Assembly (NCBI GenBank): GCA_023459355.1
Contig: JAEWUM010000040.1
Location: 124,001-188,000, forward strand
DNA from: Bacteroidota bacterium
GTDB taxonomy: Bacteria; Bacteroidota; Bacteroidia; Bacteroidales; Paludibacteraceae
Reading direction: 5' to 3'
Length of the DNA: 64,000 bases
Position 1 is the first letter of the stretch, and each line of letters opens with the position of its first letter. The notes beneath the pieces are model-generated. The model searched no databases. It was not told the DNA's origin and saw only the letters and a list, made by a program, of their open reading frames with translations. Made by a program: the position numbers and the translations under genes. This document shows, piece by piece, positions 38,505 to 49,300 of this stretch.

Positions 38505-38526
38505 GTACAATCGTGCAGTTGTACGG
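38505..38526. terminator. Possible weak terminator between int and the tail-tip gene
   Basis: A 7-bp stem (CGTACAA / TTGTACG) with an 8-nt loop occupies the 25-bp gap between two convergent stop codons. There is no U-tract, so termination is only suggested. Confidence 0.4.
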
Positions 38527-40284
38527 TTATAATTCTACTCTGTAAAAATATCCAATTGTTTTGATAGAATCATGAGTAACTATATGTTCAAATCTTATGG
38601 GCAAGTAAGTCTGATTGTTATACTCATAAATTTTGTTTACTGGCATTTTCTTATCATCATCTGATAATTTGAAAATAAAAATTTGATTATTATCTATTGA
38701 AATCTGATTACCGTAATATTCAGATAATATACCGTTAACACCATGTATTCTAAAGCTGCATTTTGGATACGGTAAAGTAAGATTTTGTTGATTGATAGCA
38801 TCTGCACTGCTATCTAACCATACAACAGGGTAAATGAATAAAATACCGGCGTTTGGAATCGAAATTTGCCCCCTGAAAAATGCAGCTTCTATATAACCGA
38901 GCCTTGGAACTTCAGGAGCCCCGTTTTCAACTAATTCAGCAAATTGCTTTGTTTCATCTATAAAGTTGGAATTAGAAGCTCCAGCTATTTGAATTAGAAG
39001 TGTATCTGTATAATTCGCAGAGTCTCTTGTATATTTTATAACGACACTGATAATATCAATATTTGCAGGAGATATTAATAAATTTAACGTGTCAAAACCA
39101 AAATTATTTATATCAACATCTCTGAATTTATTTACTTTTCTCACATATCTATCGCCTGAGTATGCTGCAACATATGGGAACTGAAAACTGGTTGCATTGT
39201 GAAACATATAATGATTTCCGGTAGATTTATCTATGTATAGAATAGGTTTTGAATATAAATTATCCAAATCAGCCGAAATATAACTAAGTATCAATGCTAA
39301 AGTATCAAACTCTTTTTTCTCAAGTTTAACCAAAACGCTATCATCAATTCGATTATACTTCATGAATTGAGAACCGCTTAAGTGCGCGTATGATATTTTT
39401 GAACAAAATAAACTGGAGTTAATATCTTCATTTTCAAATTCGGAATTGTAATTATCAAGTATATTAGTCAGTTTTTCTACAGCCAATGATCTTATATTAA
39501 TATTTGTGTTGATTATTGAAACCTCTTTGTTTCGAGGATCCAAAACAAAAGAAACATTAAAGAAGCTCTCTATTGATTCAATAAACTCAGTAATGGTCAA
39601 GTCGGGTAAGTAATCGCTATAATTTAATGAATTAACAGTGTTTACTATAAACATATATTTTGCCCTGTCATCACTATTCAATACATTTTCCTTCATGGTA
39701 TAACCTATCAATTCAGGCAATTTATTCACATAATACAATAAGTATGGTTGAATAGTAATATTGTTAACTCCTGTATATGTGATTACCGGATCAAATGAAG
39801 TATTGAATGTATAATTATTTAATACAATGCCACCTGATTTAACAGGAGCACAAACAAAGTGATTTGTTGAACTATATCCGGGATTTTGAATGCTTAGTAA
39901 TGCTTTGGCAAAGTCAACAGCCGATTCCGTACCAAAATCCAATTCCCATATTTTCTGATCATCTTTAGCCAAAAAATTAAGATAAGAATTACCGGCAATG
40001 AATTGCCATTTCACTGATTTATCAGTGTAACTAAGTACTGAATACTTACCGTATATGAATTCGTGATTAACAAGCATTTTACAATCACCTGTCTTTTCAA
40101 TGCTGGACTTATTGATTCTGTTGATGTGTTTAAATGCTTTTGCATTCCTTGGTTCTAATAAAGAGGTTTCCACATCTAAAGAAAAATCTCCTTTTCGTGT
40201 AACTAAAGGATTTTCCTCAATCAGAGTAACCGAAAAATCTTCCGGGAGTATAATTTCTATATTATTAATGTAAAATGATATCAT
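38527..40284 (-). CDS. Phage tail-tip/baseplate-like protein
   Basis: A 585-residue protein with a mixed beta fold and no signal peptide. The first 100 residues (MISFYINNIEIILPEDFSVTLIEENPLVTRKGDFSLDVE) and the middle part (FFNVSFVLDPRNKEVSIINTNI) resemble tail-associated proteins of Bacteroidota phages that follow the tape measure. It overlaps the tape-measure gene by 4 bp, which supports a tail role such as the distal tail or tail-tip hub. No enzymatic motif is seen. It is the last gene of the late region. Confidence 0.6.
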   Translation of the reverse strand: MISFYINNIEIILPEDFSVTLIEENPLVTRKGDFSLDVETSLLEPRNAKAFKHINRINKSSIEKTGDCKMLVNHEFIYGKYSVLSYTDKSVKWQFIAGNSYLNFLAKDDQKIWELDFGTESAVDFAKALLSIQNPGYSSTNHFVCAPVKSGGIVLNNYTFNTSFDPVITYTGVNNITIQPYLLYYVNKLPELIGYTMKENVLNSDDRAKYMFIVNTVNSLNYSDYLPDLTITEFIESIESFFNVSFVLDPRNKEVSIINTNINIRSLAVEKLTNILDNYNSEFENEDINSSLFCSKISYAHLSGSQFMKYNRIDDSVLVKLEKKEFDTLALILSYISADLDNLYSKPILYIDKSTGNHYMFHNATSFQFPYVAAYSGDRYVRKVNKFRDVDINNFGFDTLNLLISPANIDIISVVIKYTRDSANYTDTLLIQIAGASNSNFIDETKQFAELVENGAPEVPRLGYIEAAFFRGQISIPNAGILFIYPVVWLDSSADAINQQNLTLPYPKCSFRIHGVNGILSEYYGNQISIDNNQIFIFKLSDDDKKMPVNKIYEYNNQTYLPIRFEHIVTHDSIKTIGYFYRVEL

Positions 40285-43200
40285 CTTTTTCTTGTTACAT
40301 TGGTAATTAATGAATTATATTTATCTAATGCATTTTTAACGCCTTTTCTTCCGGATATCACAGAATAGGATTCAATCCCTTCATCCAGTCTTTTATTCAG
40401 TCTGTTTATGGCGTTAGTAAGCTCATCAATATATGCAGCATCAGCATTATTAACTACAACCTGTGTTTTTTGTTGTTTTTCTGAAACATAACCTCCGGAG
40501 TTGAACCCTGATGATAAACGAAGTGCCCGGATAACATCATCTTTCTTCATGTGTGATGCAGTTCCCTGGCGTTGCGCCATGTCAATGGCGTTTAAAACAG
40601 GTCGTATATATGGATTGTTAACGCTTTCCTGGGATGCAACAAATTCTCCGGCATGTACTATGCCGCGAGGATCATATTTATCTCCCGGTTCAGTAAAACC
40701 ACCAGTCCACATATTTTTTATTTGCTGACGTTGTTGATTTGCGACTGCCAATTGTGCCACGCCGGCAGCTCCTGCCAAAACAGATAAAACAGGACCGAGA
40801 ACGCCACCTTCAGCCCACATTTTCATAACAGCAACAGCGGTATCTCCAATAATATTTGCGACTTTTATACCAAACTCCAGATCTGCATATTTTTTCTTTA
40901 TGTCAAGCTTTTCCTGTTCGATCTGTTCTTCAATCTGAGTTGTGTCCTGACCGGCTTTTTTTGCTGCCTGAAGTTGTGAAGCATATTTGGCATCAACGGC
41001 GGCAGATTCTGCCTCTACAATAGTATTGACAACGTTAGCAGCTGCGTTGGCAACAGATGATATACTTTCAGCAACTTCATTGGCATCAGCAAATATTTCC
41101 TCCCAGTATTCTTTGGTTATTTGCTTTACATTTTGAAGATACGCCTTACGACCAATAATACCACTATCAAAATCTTCCTGATTGCTTTTTAACCTGGCAG
41201 TTTTAAGATACTCGTTTATTTCCTGCTGATTGCCTTTATAAAGCTCTGCAATAGCTTCTAAATATTCCTGTTCAGATAATAAGCCTTTATTATGGAACGC
41301 TTCAAGTATTTTCAACCTTAATGCCAAAGTATAATTTTCAGCATCAATCGCCGGAGTATCTTCCCCTGTTTCAAATGGGGTTTTTAGAGTCATCGACTCT
41401 AATAGCTTGTTATGTTCCTCAATCCGTTTAAGATCTTCTTTATTAAGTTTGACCTTAGCGTTTAATAATGCCAATTCAGTATCAACCGTATCTTCACCAA
41501 ATTTCTTTTGAAGTTTAAGCTTTTCTTCTAATGCCAGGATTGTTTCAGCTTCGCTTAATTTATTATATAAATCTTCAGTGATTTGCATCTGCTGATACAT
41601 TTCAAGAAGTGCCAGCTGGCGAACTTTGGATGTTTGCTCTAAGGCTTTTTCAGCATCTTTGTATTTTGAATCTTCTTCAGCTGGAGTAGTCCCGGAAGGT
41701 GTATTTGGATCTTCGCCATTTGTGGCAACAACTACCTGATCAACATCTTTTACTAAACCTTTGAATACACTTTTAAACTCCTCAGTTTTATTATTAATAC
41801 GATAGAAACTACTGGCCAGTGAATTTGCTAGTGAATTAAACTCTCTTTTATCTATAACACCATTCATTAAACCATAATCAGCAAGAATTTTTTTTACCCC
41901 ATCTAATCCTTTTCGCATTGGATCATTGATGTTTTGTGTCAAGGTGTTACCAATTTCACCAATTATCAAATTAGCAATTGTTTCACCTTTAGACTTTTCA
42001 ATTCTTTCTCTTATTTTTGTTAAAGTGCTGGCTTGTTCTTTAATTTCTTTTGAAGTATATTCATCAATATATTGGTTCCTAATTTTAAGTGCAATTTGCT
42101 CCCTGATCGCATCATTAGCAAGTTTTTGCGCTTTTTCTATATCGGAAATTTTTCCTTTTTCATCAATTAAATCTTTAATATAAGGCCCGTATTTTTCTTT
42201 AATAAGTTTCAATAATCGTGTTTTTTCGGCGGTACCTTCATTGGCTCTTTTGTATGCATTAAAAATTTGATTTAATTCTCGTTGTTGTTTTAATGCTTCA
42301 ACATTAAAGTCTTTTAGTGCTTTCTTCGCATCTGTTGTACGTGTTGCAAGTTTATAAACACTAATAACAAGTGCCGCAAGGGCAACGCCTAACGCAACAT
42401 AAGGATTAATCATCATTTGAGCATTCAACGACCTCATTGCTACAGCAGCTCTTTTTAAATTACCTGTAAAAAGTGCCTGAGCTGCTGTAGCTGCAAGTGT
42501 GGCAACAGTTCCAGCTCTTTGAATTACTATTTTACCTTTTTCAGCAGCTGAATGTAATAATGTTGCAATTCTAGCTTTATTTACACCAATTGTATATAAT
42601 GTAATTACTGAAATCAAAGTGATTAGCATTCCCTTATTTTCTCTCAACCACTTAGGCAATTCAACCAATGCTTTGATCAAATAGGTCAATCCACGTGTAG
42701 AGGTTAACAGTATTGGGTTAAGGGATTCACCAAGTTCAAGGGAAATGTCTTTAAACTCTTTTCTGGACTTTTCCAGCCTTGCTTTTAATGTGTTATTTTG
42801 AACGTCAAATTCCTTAAGTACGGATGTTCCTTCATTAAAGGCCTTGTTTGCCAATGCCTGTTCTCTTTCAAGGTCTGTAAATTTATCCGCAATAATTGTA
42901 ATAACGCTACCGGCACGGGCACCTTCAGCTCCTAAATCTTTAAAAAGTGGCGCCAGGTCAACCAGACCACCCTTTTTATTTAATTCCCGGAATACCATCA
43001 TCAAGGCTTCGTTCATATCTTCACGAACAACCCGTTTAAGTTCTTTTGCAGGAAGTCCAACAGCTTTAGCAACTTCTTCTGATTTGGTGGCTAAAGTGCT
43101 GATGAATTTATTCAACGCTGTTCCGGACATTTCAACCTGTTGTGCGTTCTGATCCAATACTGAACCAAATCCCATTATTTGCGGAATTGTAAGCCCAGCC

Positions 43201-43973
43201 GTTTTACCAATACCAGCAAGCCGGTTTGTAAATTCCAATAAGTAAGGTTCTGATGCTGTACTGTTTTGTGCTACCTCATTAATTGCAGAACCAACAGCAA
43301 GCATGGCTTTTTCAATACCTATTTTATCAGATACCCCAAACATATCAGCAAGTTTACCAATACTTTTAACGGCATCTTCACCTAAATCCTCACCTAACGC
43401 AACCTGTATAACATCAGCTGCACGGGCAAACTGTAAAAGATTTTCTTTTCCTTTTATCCCAAGTTTACCAGCTTCACCAAGCAACCGGTTAAGTTCTTCG
43501 CGTGATGTGCGAGTATCCATCTTTTTCAGTTCCTCATTCAACTGAGCAACACCTTCTGCACTCTCGCCGGTGTATTTCATCACATTGGCGTACACATCAC
43601 TCATTTCGGCCACATCTTCAGCCAGTTTTTTGAAAGCAAATGAAATTCCTGTTATTGATGCAAGGGCAGTAGTAGCAAGTGTAAAGTATTTATTGAATCC
43701 GGCTGCCATACGGGAGAAAAACCCACCGGCAGACTTATCCATAACACCATATTGTCTGGAAATTTTCTTTTGTGATTCATAGTGTTGATCAAGATGTACC
43801 TTTAATTGAGCAATTTTCTTGGCATGAGAAACATATTCTTTAGAACCAATGGTCATTTTGTTCTGTTCGTTGATTAAACGGCTCATTTCTGATCGGATGC
43901 CTTTAACCGAATTAGTGACTTCTTTCCCGTCAATGAAAATCGATATTCCTCTTTTTGCAATTTTATCAGCCAT
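40281..43973 (-). CDS. Phage tail tape measure protein
   Basis: A 1,230-residue protein, the longest in the window. A helical N-terminus leads to a TP901-type tape-measure domain (about residues 95-400: AEDVAEMSDVYANVMKYTGESAEGVAQL, LGIKGKENLLQFARAADVIQVALGEDL). Hydrophobic stretches follow at about 450-560, then long coiled coils and a C-terminal region ending with a Gly-rich GFNSGGYVSEKQ. Length of this protein sets tail length, and about 1,200 residues fits a long-tailed siphovirus. It is preceded by a gene with a 6-bp gap. Confidence 0.92.
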   Translation of the reverse strand: MADKIAKRGISIFIDGKEVTNSVKGIRSEMSRLINEQNKMTIGSKEYVSHAKKIAQLKVHLDQHYESQKKISRQYGVMDKSAGGFFSRMAAGFNKYFTLATTALASITGISFAFKKLAEDVAEMSDVYANVMKYTGESAEGVAQLNEELKKMDTRTSREELNRLLGEAGKLGIKGKENLLQFARAADVIQVALGEDLGEDAVKSIGKLADMFGVSDKIGIEKAMLAVGSAINEVAQNSTASEPYLLEFTNRLAGIGKTAGLTIPQIMGFGSVLDQNAQQVEMSGTALNKFISTLATKSEEVAKAVGLPAKELKRVVREDMNEALMMVFRELNKKGGLVDLAPLFKDLGAEGARAGSVITIIADKFTDLEREQALANKAFNEGTSVLKEFDVQNNTLKARLEKSRKEFKDISLELGESLNPILLTSTRGLTYLIKALVELPKWLRENKGMLITLISVITLYTIGVNKARIATLLHSAAEKGKIVIQRAGTVATLAATAAQALFTGNLKRAAVAMRSLNAQMMINPYVALGVALAALVISVYKLATRTTDAKKALKDFNVEALKQQRELNQIFNAYKRANEGTAEKTRLLKLIKEKYGPYIKDLIDEKGKISDIEKAQKLANDAIREQIALKIRNQYIDEYTSKEIKEQASTLTKIRERIEKSKGETIANLIIGEIGNTLTQNINDPMRKGLDGVKKILADYGLMNGVIDKREFNSLANSLASSFYRINNKTEEFKSVFKGLVKDVDQVVVATNGEDPNTPSGTTPAEEDSKYKDAEKALEQTSKVRQLALLEMYQQMQITEDLYNKLSEAETILALEEKLKLQKKFGEDTVDTELALLNAKVKLNKEDLKRIEEHNKLLESMTLKTPFETGEDTPAIDAENYTLALRLKILEAFHNKGLLSEQEYLEAIAELYKGNQQEINEYLKTARLKSNQEDFDSGIIGRKAYLQNVKQITKEYWEEIFADANEVAESISSVANAAANVVNTIVEAESAAVDAKYASQLQAAKKAGQDTTQIEEQIEQEKLDIKKKYADLEFGIKVANIIGDTAVAVMKMWAEGGVLGPVLSVLAGAAGVAQLAVANQQRQQIKNMWTGGFTEPGDKYDPRGIVHAGEFVASQESVNNPYIRPVLNAIDMAQRQGTASHMKKDDVIRALRLSSGFNSGGYVSEKQQKTQVVVNNADAAYIDELTNAINRLNKRLDEGIESYSVISGRKGVKNALDKYNSLITNVTRKR

Positions 43974-43979
43974 TATTGC

Positions 43980-44453
43980 TTATTTTTTTTGAATTAACAT
44001 CTTATTCTTATCTAAAGCACTAAGTAAGTTTTCCATTGCTTTATCCCCGTAATACTCCTGAACTGTATTTGACAGTTCATTGAATCCGCGTTTAATTTCT
44101 ACATCAAACCAATCGTTTGGTTTACGATGGAACCCGGTCGATCTAACCCTTTCATTTTTCTTTGAACCACGAATCACAGTGTTTCCCTGTCTGATATAAC
44201 CACGGCCAACACCATAATGAACAAATACACCATGTCGTTCAAAACCAAAACGGATCTTTCCGATTTCTATTCCATACTTTTTTGTTGATGATTCAATTGA
44301 AACAACAAGACGTGGAGTCGTTCTATTTGGATTAAATTTACCTTCGCTAACGGGTGCATTAATTTCAAACTTTCTCTGAGTTTGCGAAGTCCAACTTCTG
44401 ACTTTCCGATTAAATTCTTCTACAGTAATTAATTTGGGTGTAGTATCCTGCAT
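43980..44453 (-). CDS. Unknown protein upstream of the tape measure
   Basis: A 157-residue basic protein. It contains FGFERHGVFVHYGVGRGYIRQGN and RKPNDWFDVEIKRGFNEL, patterns seen in small head-tail or tail-completion proteins of Bacteroidota phages. No family is assigned with confidence. It lies between the lysis cassette and the tape measure with gaps of 3 and 6 bp, so it is in the same transcript. A tail-assembly role is inferred from position only. Confidence 0.55.
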   Translation of the reverse strand: MQDTTPKLITVEEFNRKVRSWTSQTQRKFEINAPVSEGKFNPNRTTPRLVVSIESSTKKYGIEIGKIRFGFERHGVFVHYGVGRGYIRQGNTVIRGSKKNERVRSTGFHRKPNDWFDVEIKRGFNELSNTVQEYYGDKAMENLLSALDKNKMLIQKK

Positions 44454-44456
44454 GTG

Positions 44457-45041
44457 TCATTTCTTTTTGTAAATTGTTTGAATATTAACTTCTCCGCAAT
44501 TTGTTTTAATGAATCTTTCTTCTTTTGGCCTGAATATCTGCCACCATTTACGTCGGATCCGGATGTCGTAAACCTGAATATCCGCATCCCGTTTAGTAAT
44601 TGCTAAACTCGGAAGGGAATCGGTTGAAAGAATGAATCCTGCTATTGTAATGCAGCCTTTGGTGTTCTCGAAAGTGGATTTGTATAACTTTGGTAACGTA
44701 TCAACCGGATGTGTCTCTACCGGGATATAAACTGTATCTGTGTCACGAATTGAAATACTTGTCGCCACAAGACTTTCCAATTGGGATATTTTCCGGTTCT
44801 TAGACTTTAAGATACTGTCTGCTTTGATAACAGCAGCGTTTTTCTTTTCAAGTTCAGTTTTTATCTCACCATTGGTTAAAGTCAGTTCGGAAACCTCACG
44901 CCCGTACTGCTCCAGATTGATTTCTAATCGAACACGTTCCTCCTTTTCTTTTTGCCAAAGAGAATAAGCAATAGAGGTACTGACTAAAAGTATAACCAGC
45001 AAAACGGCTAATAATATGGATAGGTAGTTTTTCATAACCAT
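44457..45041 (-). CDS. Spanin-like membrane protein of the lysis cassette
   Basis: A 194-residue protein with one N-terminal membrane helix (about residues 6-28), then a long charged coiled coil (KEKEERVRLEINLEQYGREVSELTLTNGEIKTELEKK...) and a soluble C-terminal domain. This is the layout of an inner-membrane spanin (Rz-like), which links inner and outer membranes at lysis. It overlaps the endolysin stop by 10 bp. No separate outer-membrane lipoprotein spanin is seen. Confidence 0.6.
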   Translation of the reverse strand: MVMKNYLSILLAVLLVILLVSTSIAYSLWQKEKEERVRLEINLEQYGREVSELTLTNGEIKTELEKKNAAVIKADSILKSKNRKISQLESLVATSISIRDTDTVYIPVETHPVDTLPKLYKSTFENTKGCITIAGFILSTDSLPSLAITKRDADIQVYDIRIRRKWWQIFRPKEERFIKTNCGEVNIQTIYKKK

Positions 45042-45559
45042 CTTGATACTTTGTAAATTTGACTTTTCAAACGTCTTTTTCTATAAACCCCATCCCCTTC
45101 ACGGGAACCGGCTTCATTCGTATTCCCTTCCACAGTCACTACAAATTGAGTATTTTGCCATTCATCAATAAAACCAACATGGGCAATTCGTTTTAAGTTA
45201 TTAAACCATATTCCAAATACATCAGCCTGTTCAGGTGTTAGATTTCCGGAACTTCCACGTGTGTATATTGTGTTCGATGCCGGAAACCAAGCCGGCGACC
45301 ACGCCGATCGAACAGCTTTTATTTTTGCTTGCTGAAAAACCCAGCTCACAAATGCTGCACACCAGGCCGCCCCTTTTTTGTGCCCAACCGAATGCAAATA
45401 CTCCTCCACCCTTTCACCATCGTTCCGTCCGGTCAGCTCTCTAACCCCGATTTCTCCCGCATATATTTCTACTACCCTGTCACGAGCGTTCTCGACAGGT
45501 AAGCCAACAGCGCTAATAGCAAAAAGAACACAGAGTATGATAATTTTATTTTTTGCCAT
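45032..45559 (-). CDS. Endolysin, CHAP/NlpC-type peptidoglycan hydrolase
   Basis: A 175-residue secreted cysteine peptidase. Signal peptide MAKNKIIILCVLFAISAVG is followed by a CHAP-like domain: Cys67 in GAAWCAAFVSW, His127 in IAHVGFI and an acid or Asn in VVTVEGNTN (about 144-146). It should cut peptidoglycan peptide bonds. Export by its own signal peptide means the holin need only trigger lysis. Its first 29 codons overlap the end of the upstream membrane-protein gene in another frame. Confidence 0.8.
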   Translation of the reverse strand: MAKNKIIILCVLFAISAVGLPVENARDRVVEIYAGEIGVRELTGRNDGERVEEYLHSVGHKKGAAWCAAFVSWVFQQAKIKAVRSAWSPAWFPASNTIYTRGSSGNLTPEQADVFGIWFNNLKRIAHVGFIDEWQNTQFVVTVEGNTNEAGSREGDGVYRKRRLKSQIYKVSRWL

Positions 45560-45819
45560 GATGTTAATTCTTTAAAATCAAACTTCATTTCACTTCTCAG
45601 GTACTTTTTGAAAGTCCCGAAAACTATCCCAAGCACTAACCATGCAATTGAAATATACAGCAGGAATTGAAATATAGCGAATAACGGTATTTGAAATATA
45701 CCTGGATCGAACACCCCTGATGTGGGGTCAATTGCCCGGAGAATATAAATACTCACTATCCATACCAGCACGGCAGCCGGTATTGATATTAATTCAGGAT
45801 ATTTGTTGAATATTTTCAT
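45472..45819 (-). CDS. Holin-like membrane protein
   Basis: A 115-residue protein with three predicted membrane helices (about 12-32, 44-68 and 92-112), a charged loop between helices 2 and 3, and few other features. Size, topology and position right before the endolysin suit a class I holin. Its end overlaps the endolysin start by 88 bp. It overlaps the upstream coiled-coil gene's stop by 4 bp. No sequence family is recognised. Confidence 0.6.
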   Translation of the reverse strand: MKIFNKYPELISIPAAVLVWIVSIYILRAIDPTSGVFDPGIFQIPLFAIFQFLLYISIAWLVLGIVFGTFKKYLRSEMKFDFKELTSWQKIKLSYSVFFLLLALLAYLSRTLVTG

Positions 45820-46073
45820 TTTTCCAATTTATAAATTCGTTTTTCGTGGTCTTCAAGTTTTTGCCCATGCGTTGCAAGCTTATTTTTTATATAAGCCTCC
45901 TCTTCTTTGTCCCGCTTGTCCTGTTCTTCATACTTTGCAAGGGTTAAATTTATATTGTTAATCGCCTTTGTGTTTGAATTTAGCGTCTTGAGTAGTATTC
46001 CTACCATAAAGCTAACTACACCACCGAATATTGAAATAGTTAACACAACTATTTGTGTAGGGATTTCGAGCAT
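45816..46073 (-). CDS. Membrane-anchored coiled-coil protein of the lysis cassette
   Basis: An 85-residue protein with one N-terminal membrane helix (about residues 7-28) and a charged coiled coil (about 38-85: AKYEEQDKRDKEEEAYIKNKLATHGQKLEDHEKRIYKLEK). This matches XhlA-type holin accessory proteins in layout. It overlaps the holin-like gene by 4 bp, which fits co-translation in a lysis cassette. Confidence 0.6.
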   Translation of the reverse strand: MLEIPTQIVVLTISIFGGVVSFMVGILLKTLNSNTKAINNINLTLAKYEEQDKRDKEEEAYIKNKLATHGQKLEDHEKRIYKLEK

Positions 46074-46171
46074 ATTATAAATTTTGAAATGTTAATATTC
46101 TGTTTAGTGTTATATCTTGATGGTTAATATTATGTTGATGGAGGAATTGTAATAAATATTGTTCAAAACAC

Positions 46172-46291
46172 TTAATCGTAAATATTCTTATTAAATCCGG
46201 TCACAACAATAATTAACATAAATCTAACTGCTAAAAACACACAGGCAAAAGCCTCAAGGCTTTTTTTAATGCGGTTTATTAATTTTTTCAT
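46172..46291 (-). CDS. Small single-helix membrane protein (39 aa)
   Basis: A 39-residue open frame (MKKLINRIKKSLEAFACVFLAVRFMLIIVVTGF...) with basic N-terminus and one membrane helix (about 13-32). It fills the 229-bp gap between the tailspike and the coiled-coil gene on the same strand, in a lysis cassette. Bases 46247-46264 inside it form an AAAAGCC/GGCTTTT hairpin that could also be a terminator for the tailspike gene. Whether it is translated is uncertain. Confidence 0.4.
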   Translation of the reverse strand: MKKLINRIKKSLEAFACVFLAVRFMLIIVVTGFNKNIYD

Positions 46292-46302
46292 GATGTATAA
46301 TT

Positions 46303-49300
46303 TTAAATTCCTCTTAACTTCATTCCGGATACTGAAATATCAGTTCCTGTATTGTTAGATGCTGTCGCCGTTATTGTCAGAAAATTAGTTGTATAAGGTA
46401 TGTCCAGTGATGTAATTCCTGTTGAATCTGACAATTTAAATTTCTGCCATGCTCCCGTTATTGTTGGCGTAAATATGGCAGTTCCAAGTGCTCCAAATTG
46501 AACTGAAACAATAGCTCCGGCTGTACCTTTAATCCAAATTTCAAAATCATTATTACCCTTCTCAAGTCCGCCCAAATCCGTTATAGTGAATAATTCACCA
46601 TTACCATTTAATTTTAGATGGTGAATTTTATCTTCATGCATTCCATCTGTGTCATCCCATACAACACCGGCTCCCAATTCGTAACCATCTGGTTTTCCTT
46701 GTACAGCCCTATCGGTGTATAAGTTCGGCATGATATTTTCGCTTCTATTAGTTGTGCTGTTGTTGAGAAGCTGCACAGTTTCTGAATGAGATAATACGGG
46801 TATATTTTGTTCATATGCCCACGTCATCAAATCATATATAAATTTTCTGTAATTCTCAATCCTTTCTGCTTCAGTAGCCCCCTCAAAATATAATTTTGCG
46901 AGATAATGATGTGACATAATAGCAACTATTTTGCGTGTTGCTGCGTAATACGATAGCAGTTCTTTAACTCCTTGTAAATCAGCTAAAGTCATGTAATCAA
47001 CATAAAGCGTTGTGTTCGGGTAATACGACAACTTTGGATAGTTCCGTGTATGGTTATAGGTCAAAACAGTTTCCACTGCTGAATCAGAGAAAAATGCAGC
47101 ATCAAGCCCAAGCCTTTCAATTGCACCTGTTGCAGCGGAAGCATTCATTCGTGGCGTTGTTCCTCCTGGCTGACAAAACGCATACGGCTTTTGCAATCCC
47201 AGCACCCTGAACCACTCAACTCCTGCAAGCATTAAACAATATGCAGCATCTTCAGATAGTGTAATCTTGTCGCTGCCTGTACGTTGTGCGTACATATTAA
47301 TGCTTTCATTCGCACCAAATAATATCGCAGTTCCGTCCTGTTTTGTCACAGTGCAGCTACCTGCAAGTACACTTGATGCTATTACGGGAACCCATCCGAT
47401 TTTGTCACCAGTTGCATTATCGACATAAACGTAGAAGTATGGGTTTGCTGTGAATGCAGCGAAATCTCCCTCAATCCTGTTTGTGCCTGAAATAAGATTA
47501 TACCCTCCATCAGCCCCGATCTTCAAGTTAACCAAATCAATTGCAGGTGTTACCGGATTAGTGACATCTGTGACACCATCCAGCACTGTGATTTGCAATG
47601 TTGCCTTACCTCCTACAATCGAAGCGATGCCGCTCCCTATTAGCGCAGCGAATAATGCATCTGAACCAGTCGGTATCGTGAAGTAATTGCAGGAGTGGTC
47701 AGGGGTGTGATCGCAAATCAAATGTCCACGACGTTGAACATCAACAAATCTTGTTGCTTCGCTAAGTGCTGCATTGATACTGTATGTGATTGCATAACCG
47801 TATTTTTCAAATATACTCTCAAAAACAAGGTCTGCGCCATTATCATCACAGCGATAATAAAATCCTCCACGTTTATTAATTACATTCAAAAGAGCCGCAT
47901 TATTACGCCTGCGTAAAACCTGAGAACCTGGCGTTGTACAAGTTGCTAAGTACCCTGCATAATCAAAAGTATGCAACGCTCCATTGACAGAAGTAGATGC
48001 GGTATTTTGAATATTCAAAATATTCTCACGTCTTACAACATAGTTTTTGCTTCCTTCATTAAATGAGGATGAAAATAAGTTGTAATCGATTACCATTTCA
48101 ACAGATTTTCCACCGATTAGCGGAAACGTTACATGTGTGTTTTTGCCCGCTCCTGCCTCGGTTAAATTGAAAGTTGAAGAATCGTATCCTTGGCCTGAAA
48201 TGGTTGCTCCGGCATTATCAACCTTACTAATTACAAGTCGATATTTGAATGTTGAGTTATTTTTATACAACGTATTTACGACGTAATTTCCGTTTATATC
48301 CCAATCACCAATCAATCGCATTGACTTAACACCCGAATTTGTAAGGAGTTTGGCAGATGTATCGGCAATACCAAATTTGGCGTTGTAAAATGCTGTTGAA
48401 CGAATCAGCTCATTAATTAACTCTTCGTTTAGTGCAGTTCTGTCTATTTTATCTTTCCTAACAATAAAATTCAAACTTCCGGCAAAAAACGAATATAACG
48501 AGTTACTTAATCGGTTGTAGTCGATTAATAACTCAACACTACGATTTGACACCGTTGGAAATAAAACTCGTGTGTATTTACCTGCTCCTGCTTCTGTAAC
48601 ATCAAACACTCCTGAATCATATACTGAACCGACAACGGAGCCATCAGCAGCTATTTCGTTAACTGATAACCTGTACTTATTAGTTCCATCATTTTTATAT
48701 ATGTTCCGAATAGCGTAATTTTTTGTTTTATCCCAGTCGCCGATAGGACGAAAATCTTTTATCGCTTGATGTACCAATATCTGGTCTGCTGTATTTGTAA
48801 ACCCAAATCCTGCATCTACAAATGCAGGAGATATTTTCAAATTTGTAAAATCAGAATCGTAGATATTTGTTTTATCATAGTAAACCTTTTTAATCAACCA
48901 GTTATAAGGAGATGTTGCAAAATTATAATCAGTAGTGTTGCTTGTAAGCATATTATAATCAATTACAACCTCAATAGACCTGCCATTTGCATCAGTAGGA
49001 CATGATACAGTAGTATGCTTTCCTTCTCCGGTTTCTGTGACTTCAATTTCTCCTGATGTATAATAAGTAGCTCCAACAACAGCCCCAGCAGAGCTGAGTT
49101 CGTAAAGAGTAATCATATACTTATAAGTAGCATGATTACGGTACAATGACCGTATTGCGAAATTTTTCGATTTATCCCAATTTCCAATTAGCCGAATTGA
49201 CTTAATTGCAGAAAGCATTTTCAGTTGATTTGCAGTATCCGTATGCCCGAATCCAGCATTGTAAAAAGGAAAGGAAATGTTATCGAGATGTGTTTTTTGG

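Noticed and set aside
46247..46264. Terminator of the tailspike gene
   Set aside because: The AAAAGCC/GGCTTTT hairpin lies inside a possible small open frame and is not followed by a T-run on the minus strand, so it is noted only in that entry.
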